Positions 1 through 8,829 of a stretch of DNA of 64,000 bases are shown here, in pieces. The stretch spans positions 62,001-126,000 of the forward strand of contig DAIDHX010000146.1 in assembly GCA_027451885.1 (NCBI GenBank), in the 5' to 3' direction. Within the stretch, counting starts at the first letter, position 1. Each line of letters begins with the position of its first letter. The notes under the pieces are model-generated. The model made no database searches. It saw only the letters and a list, made by a program, of their open reading frames with translations, and was not told where the DNA came from. A program made the position numbers and the translations under genes. This stretch comes from Planctomycetales bacterium (lineage in GTDB: Bacteria > Planctomycetota > Planctomycetia > Isosphaerales > Isosphaeraceae).

Positions 1-1
1 C

Positions 2-1009
2 AAAAGCGGTGGTTCTTACCAGTTCCTGGGGTCTGCCGAAAAGCAATTGCGAGTCGACTTACCGGCCAGCCCAGGCAATTCGGAAACCGTGGAATGGACT
101 ACATTGCAGGTTCTGGTCTTTCGAATGATTCGGCCGAACGGTAACGGCGTGACGTATCACGACCTTGTTGTGAAGAATCCCTCGCCCCCCTCCAGCGGAT
201 CTCCATGGCCTCGAATCGTCGATGTCTACGACTACGACGCGGGCGAGACCTTGTCGATCTCGAGCGCACGCAACGTGTTCGGGAAGCCACGAGACGAGAC
301 CATTGCAGACGCTGATCCACATTCTCAGCTCCTGTTGCTCGAAGCCAGGACGAGTCAAGCTCTGTCGTCACGCTCATCTGCCAGTTCCGCCGCGGGAGGT
401 GGATCGCCCAACGATCAGCAGGCCGCCGAGGCAACGTATCGTGAGATGTGGAGAGCCTATGAAGAGGTGACGCCGAACTATCGTGTCAGGAACGCGCCTG
501 CGCAGAACCCAGCGCGAGATTTGCGCGCCTTCTTCCCGCTGCTCATGCTGGGCAACCGCGATCGCGCCTCTGAGTGTCTTGAGCATCTTCGCCAGGTTCT
601 CGGTGTACAGGACAGCTATCTCCAGGTTCTCGATGCCGCACTTGAACTGGCGAAAGCCCGATCGGAAACGTCGAAGGATCCCATGATTAACCTTCGTGCC
701 GCGGCGAACCATGCACTCAAAGGAATCGAAGCCGCCGCGAACGATCCGGCTGCGTTACGCGATGCCTCCGCCCAGTTGCTGGCGGTGATCAGCGCGGTTG
801 CGCCTTCTGAGGAATCCGGGCTCAAGCGCGAATATGACCTGCTTCTTGCGGAGGCACGCGATCTTGCCCTGGCACGCTCGACGCGACCCGAATCCGACTT
901 TCGAGAAAGGGTTCTCGGCCTGCTGCAAAAGCCACTATCTCTCAGAGGTGCACCGAGGGCGAAGGGGTTCAAGGAATCCGTTGCCAGGCTTCCGAAACTG
1001 ATCGATTAG
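2..1009 (+). CDS. Hypothetical protein, 5' truncated by window edge
   Basis: The frame is open from base 2 with no start needed, so the gene begins left of the window; the first internal start-like codon is a TTG at 47 and is probably not the true start. The visible part (about 335 residues) has an N-terminal beta-rich segment, a Ser/Ala/Gly-rich linker near residues 120-140, and a long alanine-rich helical C-terminal half. I recognise no catalytic motif. It converges on the next gene, which is on the opposite strand. The function is unknown; the mixed low-complexity style matches the large secreted proteins that follow. Confidence 0.7.
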   Translation, partial: KSGGSYQFLGSAEKQLRVDLPASPGNSETVEWTTLQVLVFRMIRPNGNGVTYHDLVVKNPSPPSSGSPWPRIVDVYDYDAGETLSISSARNVFGKPRDETIADADPHSQLLLLEARTSQALSSRSSASSAAGGGSPNDQQAAEATYREMWRAYEEVTPNYRVRNAPAQNPARDLRAFFPLLMLGNRDRASECLEHLRQVLGVQDSYLQVLDAALELAKARSETSKDPMINLRAAANHALKGIEAAANDPAALRDASAQLLAVISAVAPSEESGLKREYDLLLAEARDLALARSTRPESDFRERVLGLLQKPLSLRGAPRAKGFKESVARLPKLID

Positions 1010-1065
1010 GCCGTCTCTCCCCAGGGGTCGATCAATAAGTCGGCTTCGAGCAAGCCCCAGGTCCT

Positions 1066-2349
1066 TCAACCGGGCGGGAGAAAAAGAAATCCCAGGTTCA
1101 CCCCGTCACCTTCGCACGACTCGGTCGTGATGAGCAGTTGCACCACAAACCCTCCCGTTTTCACTTTTAGCAGATGTTCGTCGCTTGCACTCAGCTTCGT
1201 GGATCCCTGGGGTGATCGAATCACTAACATATTTTGCGGATCCAGGGTCAACTCAAAGTCGGTTTGCTCGCCGCGGCTGGCATTGAGAACACCAAGCGTC
1301 AGCACCTTATCTCGCGTGAGCCTGTACCTCTGGAACTGGGAAGGCTGGAACAGGGTCTTGCCCTTGCCCTCGATGAACTCGCGCGCGAATGTGCTCGCTG
1401 CGTCTCCGATGCCTGCTCCCGTGGCCACGACGGCGTAGAGCTGGATTTGCTCGTCGTAGATTTCCCGGGAACTTTCGGGTGAGGCGAGCGACTTGTCCTG
1501 GTATTCACCAATCATGCGAATCGAGCGGCTGACTCCTCGAAAGGCGAATTCCGCTCCCCGGCCATCGGCCGAGAAACCCAGTTGAAGCTCGATTGGGCAA
1601 GCTTTTTGCGTCAACGGATGCCGAAACGTCACGACGCCCCAGCCGCCGCCGTCGAGTGGGGCGACCCATTCATCCAGCCTCAAGCGAGAGGGTGGAATAT
1701 ACCAGAGCAGAGGAGCCATGCTCAGCGACAGGGTGATCGCGAGATTGGCTCGGCGCGCGAAGGGAGACTCTCTTGCGCCCAGCTTTTGATCGCAGTCGCT
1801 CGCCGGCACTCGGCTATTGGTGTGTAGCTCGAAGGCTTGATCCTCCTGGTCGAATCCCAGCGCGACCCAGTGGAGCTCGTGACAAAAGGGGCAGTCGACC
1901 CCCAGCACGATCCAGTCCTTGAGCAACGAGAATCTTCGCCGCGTGACCACGCCCGAGGGGACCAGCGAGATTGAATTCCAGAGCACCGCACGCGCTGCTT
2001 CCTCCGCCGCACGCTTGAGGATGGGATACATCCCCGCCTGAGCCTCGAGTGCCTCAGGCTGGATTCGAACGGCGAAGAATCGCGCGGGGTGCGGTTGGAC
2101 GCAATTCACGCCGGGTTCCGCGGCACGACACAGGTTTGGCGCCGCGGCCACGTTGCATCCCTGATCAAGCTGAGGCGCCACGAGGAAGTACGCCGGCTCG
2201 TAGAAACCGAGCAGTTCGTTCTTCAGCGGCTTGGTTGCCGGGTAAACGTCCTGTCCTCGCGCGGCACGACCTGGCCAGTCGGCCTCGATTTCGAGCGCAA
2301 CGAGCAAGACCAGAAAGATGCCGGGGAATCGGCCTGTTCGCGGCGACAT
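1066..2349 (-). CDS. Secreted hypothetical protein with a CPFC motif
   Basis: This is a 427-aa protein. The N-terminus has basic residues and then a hydrophobic stretch (FPGIFLVLLVALEI), consistent with a Sec signal or a membrane anchor. The start is supported by a GAGGAGG ribosome-binding site about 6 nt upstream. In the middle is a CPFCHELHW motif, a CxxC pair that could bind metal or be redox active; two further Cys-containing segments lie near residues 65-82. No family is recognised. It lies 147 nt downstream of the 1531-aa gene on the same strand and could be co-transcribed with it. Confidence 0.75.
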   Translation of the reverse strand: MSPRTGRFPGIFLVLLVALEIEADWPGRAARGQDVYPATKPLKNELLGFYEPAYFLVAPQLDQGCNVAAAPNLCRAAEPGVNCVQPHPARFFAVRIQPEALEAQAGMYPILKRAAEEAARAVLWNSISLVPSGVVTRRRFSLLKDWIVLGVDCPFCHELHWVALGFDQEDQAFELHTNSRVPASDCDQKLGARESPFARRANLAITLSLSMAPLLWYIPPSRLRLDEWVAPLDGGGWGVVTFRHPLTQKACPIELQLGFSADGRGAEFAFRGVSRSIRMIGEYQDKSLASPESSREIYDEQIQLYAVVATGAGIGDAASTFAREFIEGKGKTLFQPSQFQRYRLTRDKVLTLGVLNASRGEQTDFELTLDPQNMLVIRSPQGSTKLSASDEHLLKVKTGGFVVQLLITTESCEGDGVNLGFLFLPPG

Positions 2350-2496
2350 GGAAGCCTCCTCGTCGTTGTGAGATGCCTCGGAAGTCTATCACACGGCAGG
2401 CGTAACCCGAGCGTGCGGGGCTGGCGGAAACCGGGACCGGTGAGCGACCAGCGCCACGCCTGCGAGCGGGTTGCCTGGAACGAGAGCAGTCAGGTG

Positions 2497-5400
2497 TCAG
2501 AAGTCAGAGGCGCGAGATGATGACACGTGTGCCCTGGGATTGGATCGCTTGCTGGGATTTCGGTCCTTCCAGGCGATCGGCGGTGGAATCAGCGAATGTG
2601 GTTTCAGGAGTCGTTGCCGTGAGTCGGTTGGGCGTGGCGCGGCGGCTTCGCGGACTTCGGGATCCAGGACTCGAGTCCGGCCCGAAGCGACCGAGCCAGG
2701 TTTCAGAACGTCCTTCAGCGTGGGGGATGCGCTCGTGGTTGCGGGTTGGGGTGCCGGCTGGGCTGGGCTGCCCTGAGCATCTTTTGATTTGACCGGGGCT
2801 TTGCTCGCCGGGGTCGCGGGATCGCTGACAAAAAGCTTCAAGGTCAGCGTCAAATCATTGAACGTTCTGAGCGGCCACTCTCCAAATCCCTCCCCTTCGA
2901 TCACGAGCGGGCGTGAGACCAGCGGCGCCAGCGGCTTCGCGGCCGAAATCAGCCCGATGTCGTTGAGCTTTGTCGCGACCTCACGCGCTAGCTCGTTGAG
3001 CTGGTCGGCTGTGATTACATAAGCGCCTTGCTTGAACGGCACATTCGCCGCGCGGTATTTGATGGACATTCCGCCCTGGATCGGAAACTCAATCGTCACA
3101 TTCGCACTCTTCCGAGACACCAGGGCAGAGTCGAACGGTTTGATGCGAAGCGTTGCCAGGGGATCGATCGCTGTTTCAAGAACCTGGTAGCTCGTGCCTC
3201 CGCTCGTCACCGCGATCCTGGCCTGGATTGCGAGCGTGTCATCCAGGAGAACGTAGGCTGCATCGCGGGTGCCGGGCTCGGGTTTTGGGTTGGTTCCTCC
3301 GCCTTCCGGGCCCTCCGCCCCGGGCGGCGGACCAGCGTGTGCTGGCAGATATGGAATCAAAAGCCTGTTCGAGATGCCGATCGGAGTCGCAACGTAGAGC
3401 TCCACGTACTGCTGGTTCTTATCAGGCTTGCCGTTGCCGGAGTTGTCGACGTTGATGTCGATGGGCGCATTGCGGATCTGCGAAGGGCGCACATCGGCCG
3501 GGAGTTTCAGGTGCATGACCTGCCGGCTGAGAATGTCCACCGTTCGGGAAAGATTCTGCCCCGCGGGCGCTGAATCATCCGGATCAATCACCTGGCCCCC
3601 GACCACGATCTTCGTCTCATTCAAGCTAAAGTGCCGGCCGAAGACCACAATGTCGGTCGACTTGCCTTCCTGAACGGCCTCCACGCCTTCGAAGCCGGTG
3701 AGCTCGGGAACCAGGGCGTTGATTCCTGGCTCGAAGAGCTGGAAGCCGCCGAGCGAGTTCTCGTATGGCACCTTGGTGTACCGAGTTTGCATGGGAAGCA
3801 TGGCTTCGAGCTGATCGACGCGCACGGCGAGCCGTTCATAGTCCCCCGCGCGATCGTGGGCGCACGACTGCGCATATTGCAGGGCTTCCTTGAGCGCGAC
3901 GATCTGCTGCCCCTGGATGATCATCCTGGAGGTCGGGACTCGCAGCTCGGCAGGGTCCTTGAGCTTGAACCAGTTCCCCGCGACATCGAACCGCACGCGT
4001 TCCAGGAACGAGGGCATGATAATCACGGCCGTGAGCTCGCGTTCGCCGGGCTCCAGCTTGGCGTTCTTGAGCTGATAGTCGCGCCCAGGTCCGCCGCGCC
4101 AAAGCATGTTCGCGATCACCTGGATGTTCGACGATTCGGACGGCGGGTTCTGGTATCGGGGATAAAACCGCCAACCAAACGTGTCATCGCCGTGCGAAAA
4201 GGATGTCACGGTCCGATTGAGCGCGATGGTCTCCGCATCCTGCTCGATCTTGCGATTGAACTGATCGAGCTGGCTAAAATTGATCTTGCCGGTGGAGAAC
4301 GCGAACGCGACCGCGAGCTGGAGGTCGCGCCTCAAACTGAACGCGTCGGCGATGTTTTGCTGGTCCACGACGGGATCGAGTGCAAAAACGATCATCGGCC
4401 AGCGGGCGCGCACATAGCGTTCGAACACGTTTTCGGCCTGGGGTGAGGGATCATAGTCGTAGAAGCTGAGCGATTCCGCCTCGGGTGCGGAGAAGCCGCG
4501 AATCCCCTCGGTGGCACGTATGTCCTTCTTGAGCGAGCGGTCAAGCAGGCCGGCCTCGACCGCCACGCACCAGGACAGAATGGTGAGCACCTCGTCCGGC
4601 TTGCCGCGCAGGTCGCCGGGCAGCCGGGTTGCGAACATCGGGAACGTCTCGGTGCGTAGCTCATGAAAACGTCGTGAGATGATCAAACCCGCGATTGACT
4701 CGATGTCTCCCTGGTAAAACGGGAGCATTTCATACGCGGCTTCGAGCTCGTGGTAGAGATAGCTCCGCACATCGGTGGCGCGGGGGATCACCGGCAAAAG
4801 CGCCTGACGCGTCTTTTTCGCCAGGGTGAACATTGAATCACGCAGGAAGACGTTGCTCACGTCGGAGGGAGCAATCGGGTAAACGCGCCCGCCGAATCGG
4901 GTCGAGGGAAACGCCGCCGCGGCGACACGCTCCAGTTGAATCGCGGACTGCAAAGCCTCGATCTTCCCAGCGTTCGACTGAAGTTTATCCGCGGATTTTT
5001 CGATCTTTGATCTCTCGTTCTCAAGATTTGTACGAGCTTGCTCAAACGTGCGAAGTCTTTCAAGAGCTGCTCGCAGAGCATCGATGTTGAGTGGCGCCCC
5101 GAGTTTCGCGGACAGGTCCACGAGCTCCCGTAGTTCTTCGAGATTCGGCAGCTCGGCCAAGACGGGATTCGCCGGTTGATCGCCCCCTGGCGATCTCGAC
5201 TCGAGAGCCCTCTCAACCGCGTTCTCGAGGCTCTGCGCCTGCTGACTCACGCGCGTGAGACTTTGCGACCGATCCCGCAACACGGCGAGCACTTTGGACG
5301 ATGCGACTGCATCCTGAATCTTCTGGACTCCCGCGACCATTGAAGTCATTGCCTCGAGCAATTTGCCGTAACTTTCGCCGATTTGAACGAGGATCACATC

Positions 5401-7092
5401 GCCGAGCGACTTCGGATCCTGGCCCTTAAGACGCCTGATCCGTGCGACCAGATCCTCGGGCTTGAGGGGCTCGGAGAGCGCCGCGGCGATGTCCGGATTC
5501 AGAGTGGGCCGCATGGCCAGAAAGCTGCTCCTGGCGTCACCAAGGATCAATTGAAACCTGCTCCACGAAGGGATCGTGAGTGCGCTGATTTCGCGGAGGT
5601 CGTTCTCGAGCTGCTCGAAGGACGAACGGACGCTCGCGATGGATTCCTGCTGCGAATCATCGATCCTCTCGAGCAGCTTGAGCGTTTCCACGATCTCATT
5701 GGATCGTTTCGCGAGATTCTCAAAAAACTGCTTGAGTTGCTCGAAATCCGGCTGGTCCGCGGCCTGTAACCCCTGCGCCTGATTGGCCGGGGTAAATATC
5801 TCGACATTGGCAACACTTGCTAAATACCGCACAAGCTGCGATCGCGACTCCGTGACGTTGCTTATCAGCCTGGACAGGATGCCGTTGAGAGCTTCGATTC
5901 GAGCCTGGGCCTTCGAAACGGTCTGCACGAGTTTCTTGAGCAGACTCACGATTGACCGTGTTCTCTCAAGAAACCCGGCTGTTTTCACCGCCAGTGCTTT
6001 CTGCCGCTCCGCTACCTTGCGCCCCTCGAGTGCCAGGTTCATTTCATCTTGCGCAAGCCGCTTCTGATCACTCAGGAGCTTTGCCTCGTCCAATTCCGCC
6101 TGGGGGAGAATTCCCGCCCGGATGAGTTCGTAGACGATCGGACCCAACTGATCAACGAGGTCATTAATCACAAGTTGCTTATAAGTATTATGGAGAAAGT
6201 TCGGCTGGAACTCGTGCCGTGCGGTCAGGGTCAGGAGCGCTCCATGGCCGCGGAGCGTGCGCTCACCGGGCTGGATCGAGATCGGCATCCGCACCAGGTA
6301 AAGGCCGTAGCCGGCCGAATCGGCGTTGTCGTCTCCCATGTTCACACGGCGAATTTCGTTCAGATGATCAAAGTAGCGTTTCTTCTCGTCTAGAAAGATC
6401 GTTGGATCGAGCCCTAACTTGCCGCCGTACTTCGAATCCATGTCGGAGAAAGGCTTGCTGCCGAGCAGGGCAAAAGGAGTGTCGGTCTGCAGGGGCTGGA
6501 TGTTCCAGAAATTGGAGGTCGGAGCGGGCGGCGGTGCGACGGTCGATCCCGAACTGCTCGCGCCAGACCCGGTTGACGATGCACTCGATGCGGGTGGGGG
6601 TTGTTGCACAACCACGGTCGGCGAAAGCGCGGCACTCGCCGATCCGCCCTGGCCAACCCCGCCAGCGGCCTTCTTTCGCGCAGCGCCCAAACCTCCGCCG
6701 CCACCGCCGCCGCCGCCGCCCCCACCCACAAGCGCAGCCGATAGACTCGTCTGACTCTCAAACGCCGCCGCGTCCAGCCGAGAAATCCGCGCTGAGAGGA
6801 TCGTGTGAAACTCGTCCGGACTCGTCGCCTTCATCATGTTCTCGAAGTCGCGGCGATACAGCGTCATCCGCGACTGGCCCCAAACATCTGGGTGCTTGAT
6901 CACCACGACACCGTCGGCACGAACCTGGGCCTCGATCGCGTCGATCGACTGAGCAAGCCGCGGCAACGACATCGGCACGCCGTCTTGCACCTTCTTGCCG
7001 TGTTGCGGCCAGTCACCCCCCAACAGCGGCCCCATGCCACAGGCAAGGACCAACGCGAAGGTCCCCAGACACGCCAGGATTCGTCCAACCAT
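2497..7092 (-). CDS. Giant secreted protein with polyglycine tract, coiled coil and IPT/TIG-like segment
   Basis: This 1531-aa protein starts with a hydrophobic signal sequence (ILACLGTFALVLACGMG); the VLAC-G context could be a lipobox, so it may be a lipoprotein. A run of 12 glycines lies near residues 122-135, followed by a Ser/Ala/Pro/Gln linker to about residue 190. Residues about 340-720 are rich in charged heptad-like helices and probably form coiled coils. Near residues 1130-1220 the pattern ...VVFGRHFSLNETKIVVGG resembles an IPT/TIG Ig-like fold. The C-terminus is Pro/Ser/Arg-rich and disordered. No enzyme motif is visible. A structural envelope or surface protein is an inference. Confidence 0.8.
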   Translation of the reverse strand: MVGRILACLGTFALVLACGMGPLLGGDWPQHGKKVQDGVPMSLPRLAQSIDAIEAQVRADGVVVIKHPDVWGQSRMTLYRRDFENMMKATSPDEFHTILSARISRLDAAAFESQTSLSAALVGGGGGGGGGGGGLGAARKKAAGGVGQGGSASAALSPTVVVQQPPPASSASSTGSGASSSGSTVAPPPAPTSNFWNIQPLQTDTPFALLGSKPFSDMDSKYGGKLGLDPTIFLDEKKRYFDHLNEIRRVNMGDDNADSAGYGLYLVRMPISIQPGERTLRGHGALLTLTARHEFQPNFLHNTYKQLVINDLVDQLGPIVYELIRAGILPQAELDEAKLLSDQKRLAQDEMNLALEGRKVAERQKALAVKTAGFLERTRSIVSLLKKLVQTVSKAQARIEALNGILSRLISNVTESRSQLVRYLASVANVEIFTPANQAQGLQAADQPDFEQLKQFFENLAKRSNEIVETLKLLERIDDSQQESIASVRSSFEQLENDLREISALTIPSWSRFQLILGDARSSFLAMRPTLNPDIAAALSEPLKPEDLVARIRRLKGQDPKSLGDVILVQIGESYGKLLEAMTSMVAGVQKIQDAVASSKVLAVLRDRSQSLTRVSQQAQSLENAVERALESRSPGGDQPANPVLAELPNLEELRELVDLSAKLGAPLNIDALRAALERLRTFEQARTNLENERSKIEKSADKLQSNAGKIEALQSAIQLERVAAAAFPSTRFGGRVYPIAPSDVSNVFLRDSMFTLAKKTRQALLPVIPRATDVRSYLYHELEAAYEMLPFYQGDIESIAGLIISRRFHELRTETFPMFATRLPGDLRGKPDEVLTILSWCVAVEAGLLDRSLKKDIRATEGIRGFSAPEAESLSFYDYDPSPQAENVFERYVRARWPMIVFALDPVVDQQNIADAFSLRRDLQLAVAFAFSTGKINFSQLDQFNRKIEQDAETIALNRTVTSFSHGDDTFGWRFYPRYQNPPSESSNIQVIANMLWRGGPGRDYQLKNAKLEPGERELTAVIIMPSFLERVRFDVAGNWFKLKDPAELRVPTSRMIIQGQQIVALKEALQYAQSCAHDRAGDYERLAVRVDQLEAMLPMQTRYTKVPYENSLGGFQLFEPGINALVPELTGFEGVEAVQEGKSTDIVVFGRHFSLNETKIVVGGQVIDPDDSAPAGQNLSRTVDILSRQVMHLKLPADVRPSQIRNAPIDINVDNSGNGKPDKNQQYVELYVATPIGISNRLLIPYLPAHAGPPPGAEGPEGGGTNPKPEPGTRDAAYVLLDDTLAIQARIAVTSGGTSYQVLETAIDPLATLRIKPFDSALVSRKSANVTIEFPIQGGMSIKYRAANVPFKQGAYVITADQLNELAREVATKLNDIGLISAAKPLAPLVSRPLVIEGEGFGEWPLRTFNDLTLTLKLFVSDPATPASKAPVKSKDAQGSPAQPAPQPATTSASPTLKDVLKPGSVASGRTRVLDPEVREAAAPRPTDSRQRLLKPHSLIPPPIAWKDRNPSKRSNPRAHVSSSRASDF

Positions 7093-7800
7093 GGTCAGGA
7101 CCCCACCTGGTCCCGGATCGTCGCATCAACACCCCAGGCGCTCACTCACCACGCGCGATGAGCCACAGCGCAACGTATTGATCGTCCAGGTTGGGATCAT
7201 TTCGCAGAGTATTCCGATGAGCACGAGAAGGACGCCTAATAAAAGGTTGACTAGAGCCAGGCCACGCCAAATAAACCATGCCGAGCGTCACGATGGGTAT
7301 TTTGGCCCGACCAGGTAAGATGCGCTTTGCGCTGCCTGTCGAGTGACTGTACCGAGACCGAGCGAGTGGTGTTCTCGAGGAATTTGCGCATTACCCATAC
7401 CTGACCGGTGCGCGTTGTCGTCCAGTTCGCGGATCTTACCGACGGCGGTAAGAACCTTGGGAGGAGATTCAGCGCCAGGGACCATCGCGCGGGGGAAGGG
7501 AGTTCTGTCTGTACCTTGCGAGCAGATCCTTGTCAGCGAGCGGGTGCTCTCATGTCGAAGTTCCAGCCAGGGCAAAACCAGAGTCAGTGCATACCCGAGC
7601 CTCAGGCTCACGAGGGGCCAATCCTGGTCCGACGTCGCAACCCGCCCAATCGATCCAGGAAGAAAATCGAGGTTGGCCCCGAGCACGCCGCGGCCGCCCT
7701 CTGCGAAGGCCAGCCGCTCACACTTTGATCCACGCGTCGACCTGGCGGAACATCTCCTCGTGTAACGATTCTTCCAACTGTGACAAAACAATTCGCGCGC

Positions 7801-8038
7801 TGGGTTTGCTTCGCAGGCGATGCCTGGGTTCGCTTCGCCGGCCGTGCTTGGCTTCGATTTTTGGCGAGCCGGAGTTCGCTTCGCTGGCCACAGTTGGCTT
7901 CGGTTTTTGGCGGGCCTGGGTTCGCTTCGCCAGCGATGCTTGGGTTCGGTTCGCTGGCCGCGGTTGGCTTCGATTTTTGGCGAGCTTGGGTTCGCTTCGC
8001 CAGCGATGCTTGGGTTCGGTTCGCTGGCCGCAGTTGGC
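7801..8038. repeat. Imperfect 70-bp tandem repeat block
   Basis: Copies begin at 7801, 7871 (a 46-bp version with an internal 24-bp deletion), 7917 and 7987 (the last incomplete). They share the phrases GGGTTCGCTTCGCC, GCTGGCC and TTGGCTTCGATTTTTGGCGAG. The copies at 7917 and 7987 are nearly identical over about 50 bp. Translation on the minus strand gives Lys/Arg/Thr/Gln-rich text of the kind often mis-called as short hypothetical proteins. Direct repeats and lack of frame conservation suggest a non-coding, replication-slippage type array. Confidence 0.8.
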
Positions 8039-8156
8039 TGAGCGTTTCTCTTGTGATGGTTTCACTTTATGGCGAGTCATGGTGCGCTTCTTCGGCGATG
8101 TTTGGGTACGGTTTCTCGGGTTGATTGACTCCGATTCTGGCGTGCGTGGGTTCGGT

Positions 8157-8285
8157 TCGCGCCGGCGCGTTGGGTTCGGTCCGCGCCCGATGATTTCGGA
8201 CCGCGCCGGCGCGGTGGGTTTGTTCCGCGCCCGGTGACCTGGGACCGCGCTGGCGCGGTGGGTTCGGTCCGCGCGCGGCTGTGGT
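8157..8285. repeat. 44-bp tandem repeat block, three copies
   Basis: The core GCGCCGGCGCG (or GCGCTGGCGCG) starts at 8203 and 8247, and an equivalent core starts at 8159, giving an exact 44-bp period. Each copy continues with GGTGGGTT, then a TCCGCGC element. The core is itself an inverted repeat (GCGCCGGCGC), so each copy can form a short GC hairpin. It follows the 70-bp block by about 120 bp. Confidence 0.75.
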
Positions 8286-8829
8286 CAGGAGAGCGGCGTT
8301 TCGCCTCGGGATTCCTACAAACGATAACAACGATAAGATCCTCGCATTCGTCAACGGATGCGCAGCGCGTGTGCGAATCTTACCCAAAGGCGTTCACAGG
8401 TGGGGCCGCTTCAGGAGGTGAAGCCGGTTGATGCCGATGTGAGTGGGCGACGATGTTCGCGTGCGCGATGGTGTCAAAAAGCGCCGAGGTGCGTGCCATG
8501 ATTCGTGGAGCAGGGACGGCCCGGGCAGCCGTCCGGGAGCTTCTCACCATCAGCTTAACGCGCATCGGCGCGATGCGAGCAACGGCCGCGAAAATTCCTG
8601 CCAGGCTGGATCGGCCTGTGCCAGAAGTACAGTTAATCATGATCACGGGCGCAGGCTCTCAACAAGGGCAAGTGGAGAAGCGGCCCGTGGAACGGAGGAA
8701 GAACCAAGCGCGGGATCAAGGTAATGGGTAGAAGGTGAACTTGCGGAAGAGAGACCTGGATATTTCTCATTCCTCCCGGGGATATTACCTGTGCTTGATG
8801 GGATGTCTTGTTACGGCGTTCGCGACGTG

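Larger units (their letters stand above)
7093..8829. other. 1.7-kb intergenic region without a convincing gene
   Basis: Several open frames of 60-235 codons exist on both strands, but none has a recognisable domain, a good ribosome-binding site and a composition like its neighbours. The central part is occupied by the two tandem-repeat blocks listed separately. The 70-bp and 44-bp periods are not multiples of three, so a reading frame changes phase at each copy, which argues against coding. From 7093 to 7760 and from 8290 to 8829 I see no RNA gene or clear promoter. A 167-codon minus-strand frame at 7288..7791 is the best remaining candidate and is weak. Confidence 0.6.

Noticed and set aside
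7718-8080. 120-codon minus-strand frame over the 70-bp repeats, rich in Lys, Arg, Thr and Gln
   Set aside because: The repeat period is not a multiple of three and the copies differ in frame, so this text is a by-product of repeated DNA.
7801-8285. Possible CRISPR array
   Set aside because: The units are contiguous tandem repeats with 70- and 44-bp periods and no unique spacers; no cas genes are present.
8380-8731. Overlapping small open frames on both strands (88-93 codons)
   Set aside because: No ribosome-binding site, no family features and no conserved neighbours; I could not tell which, if any, is real.
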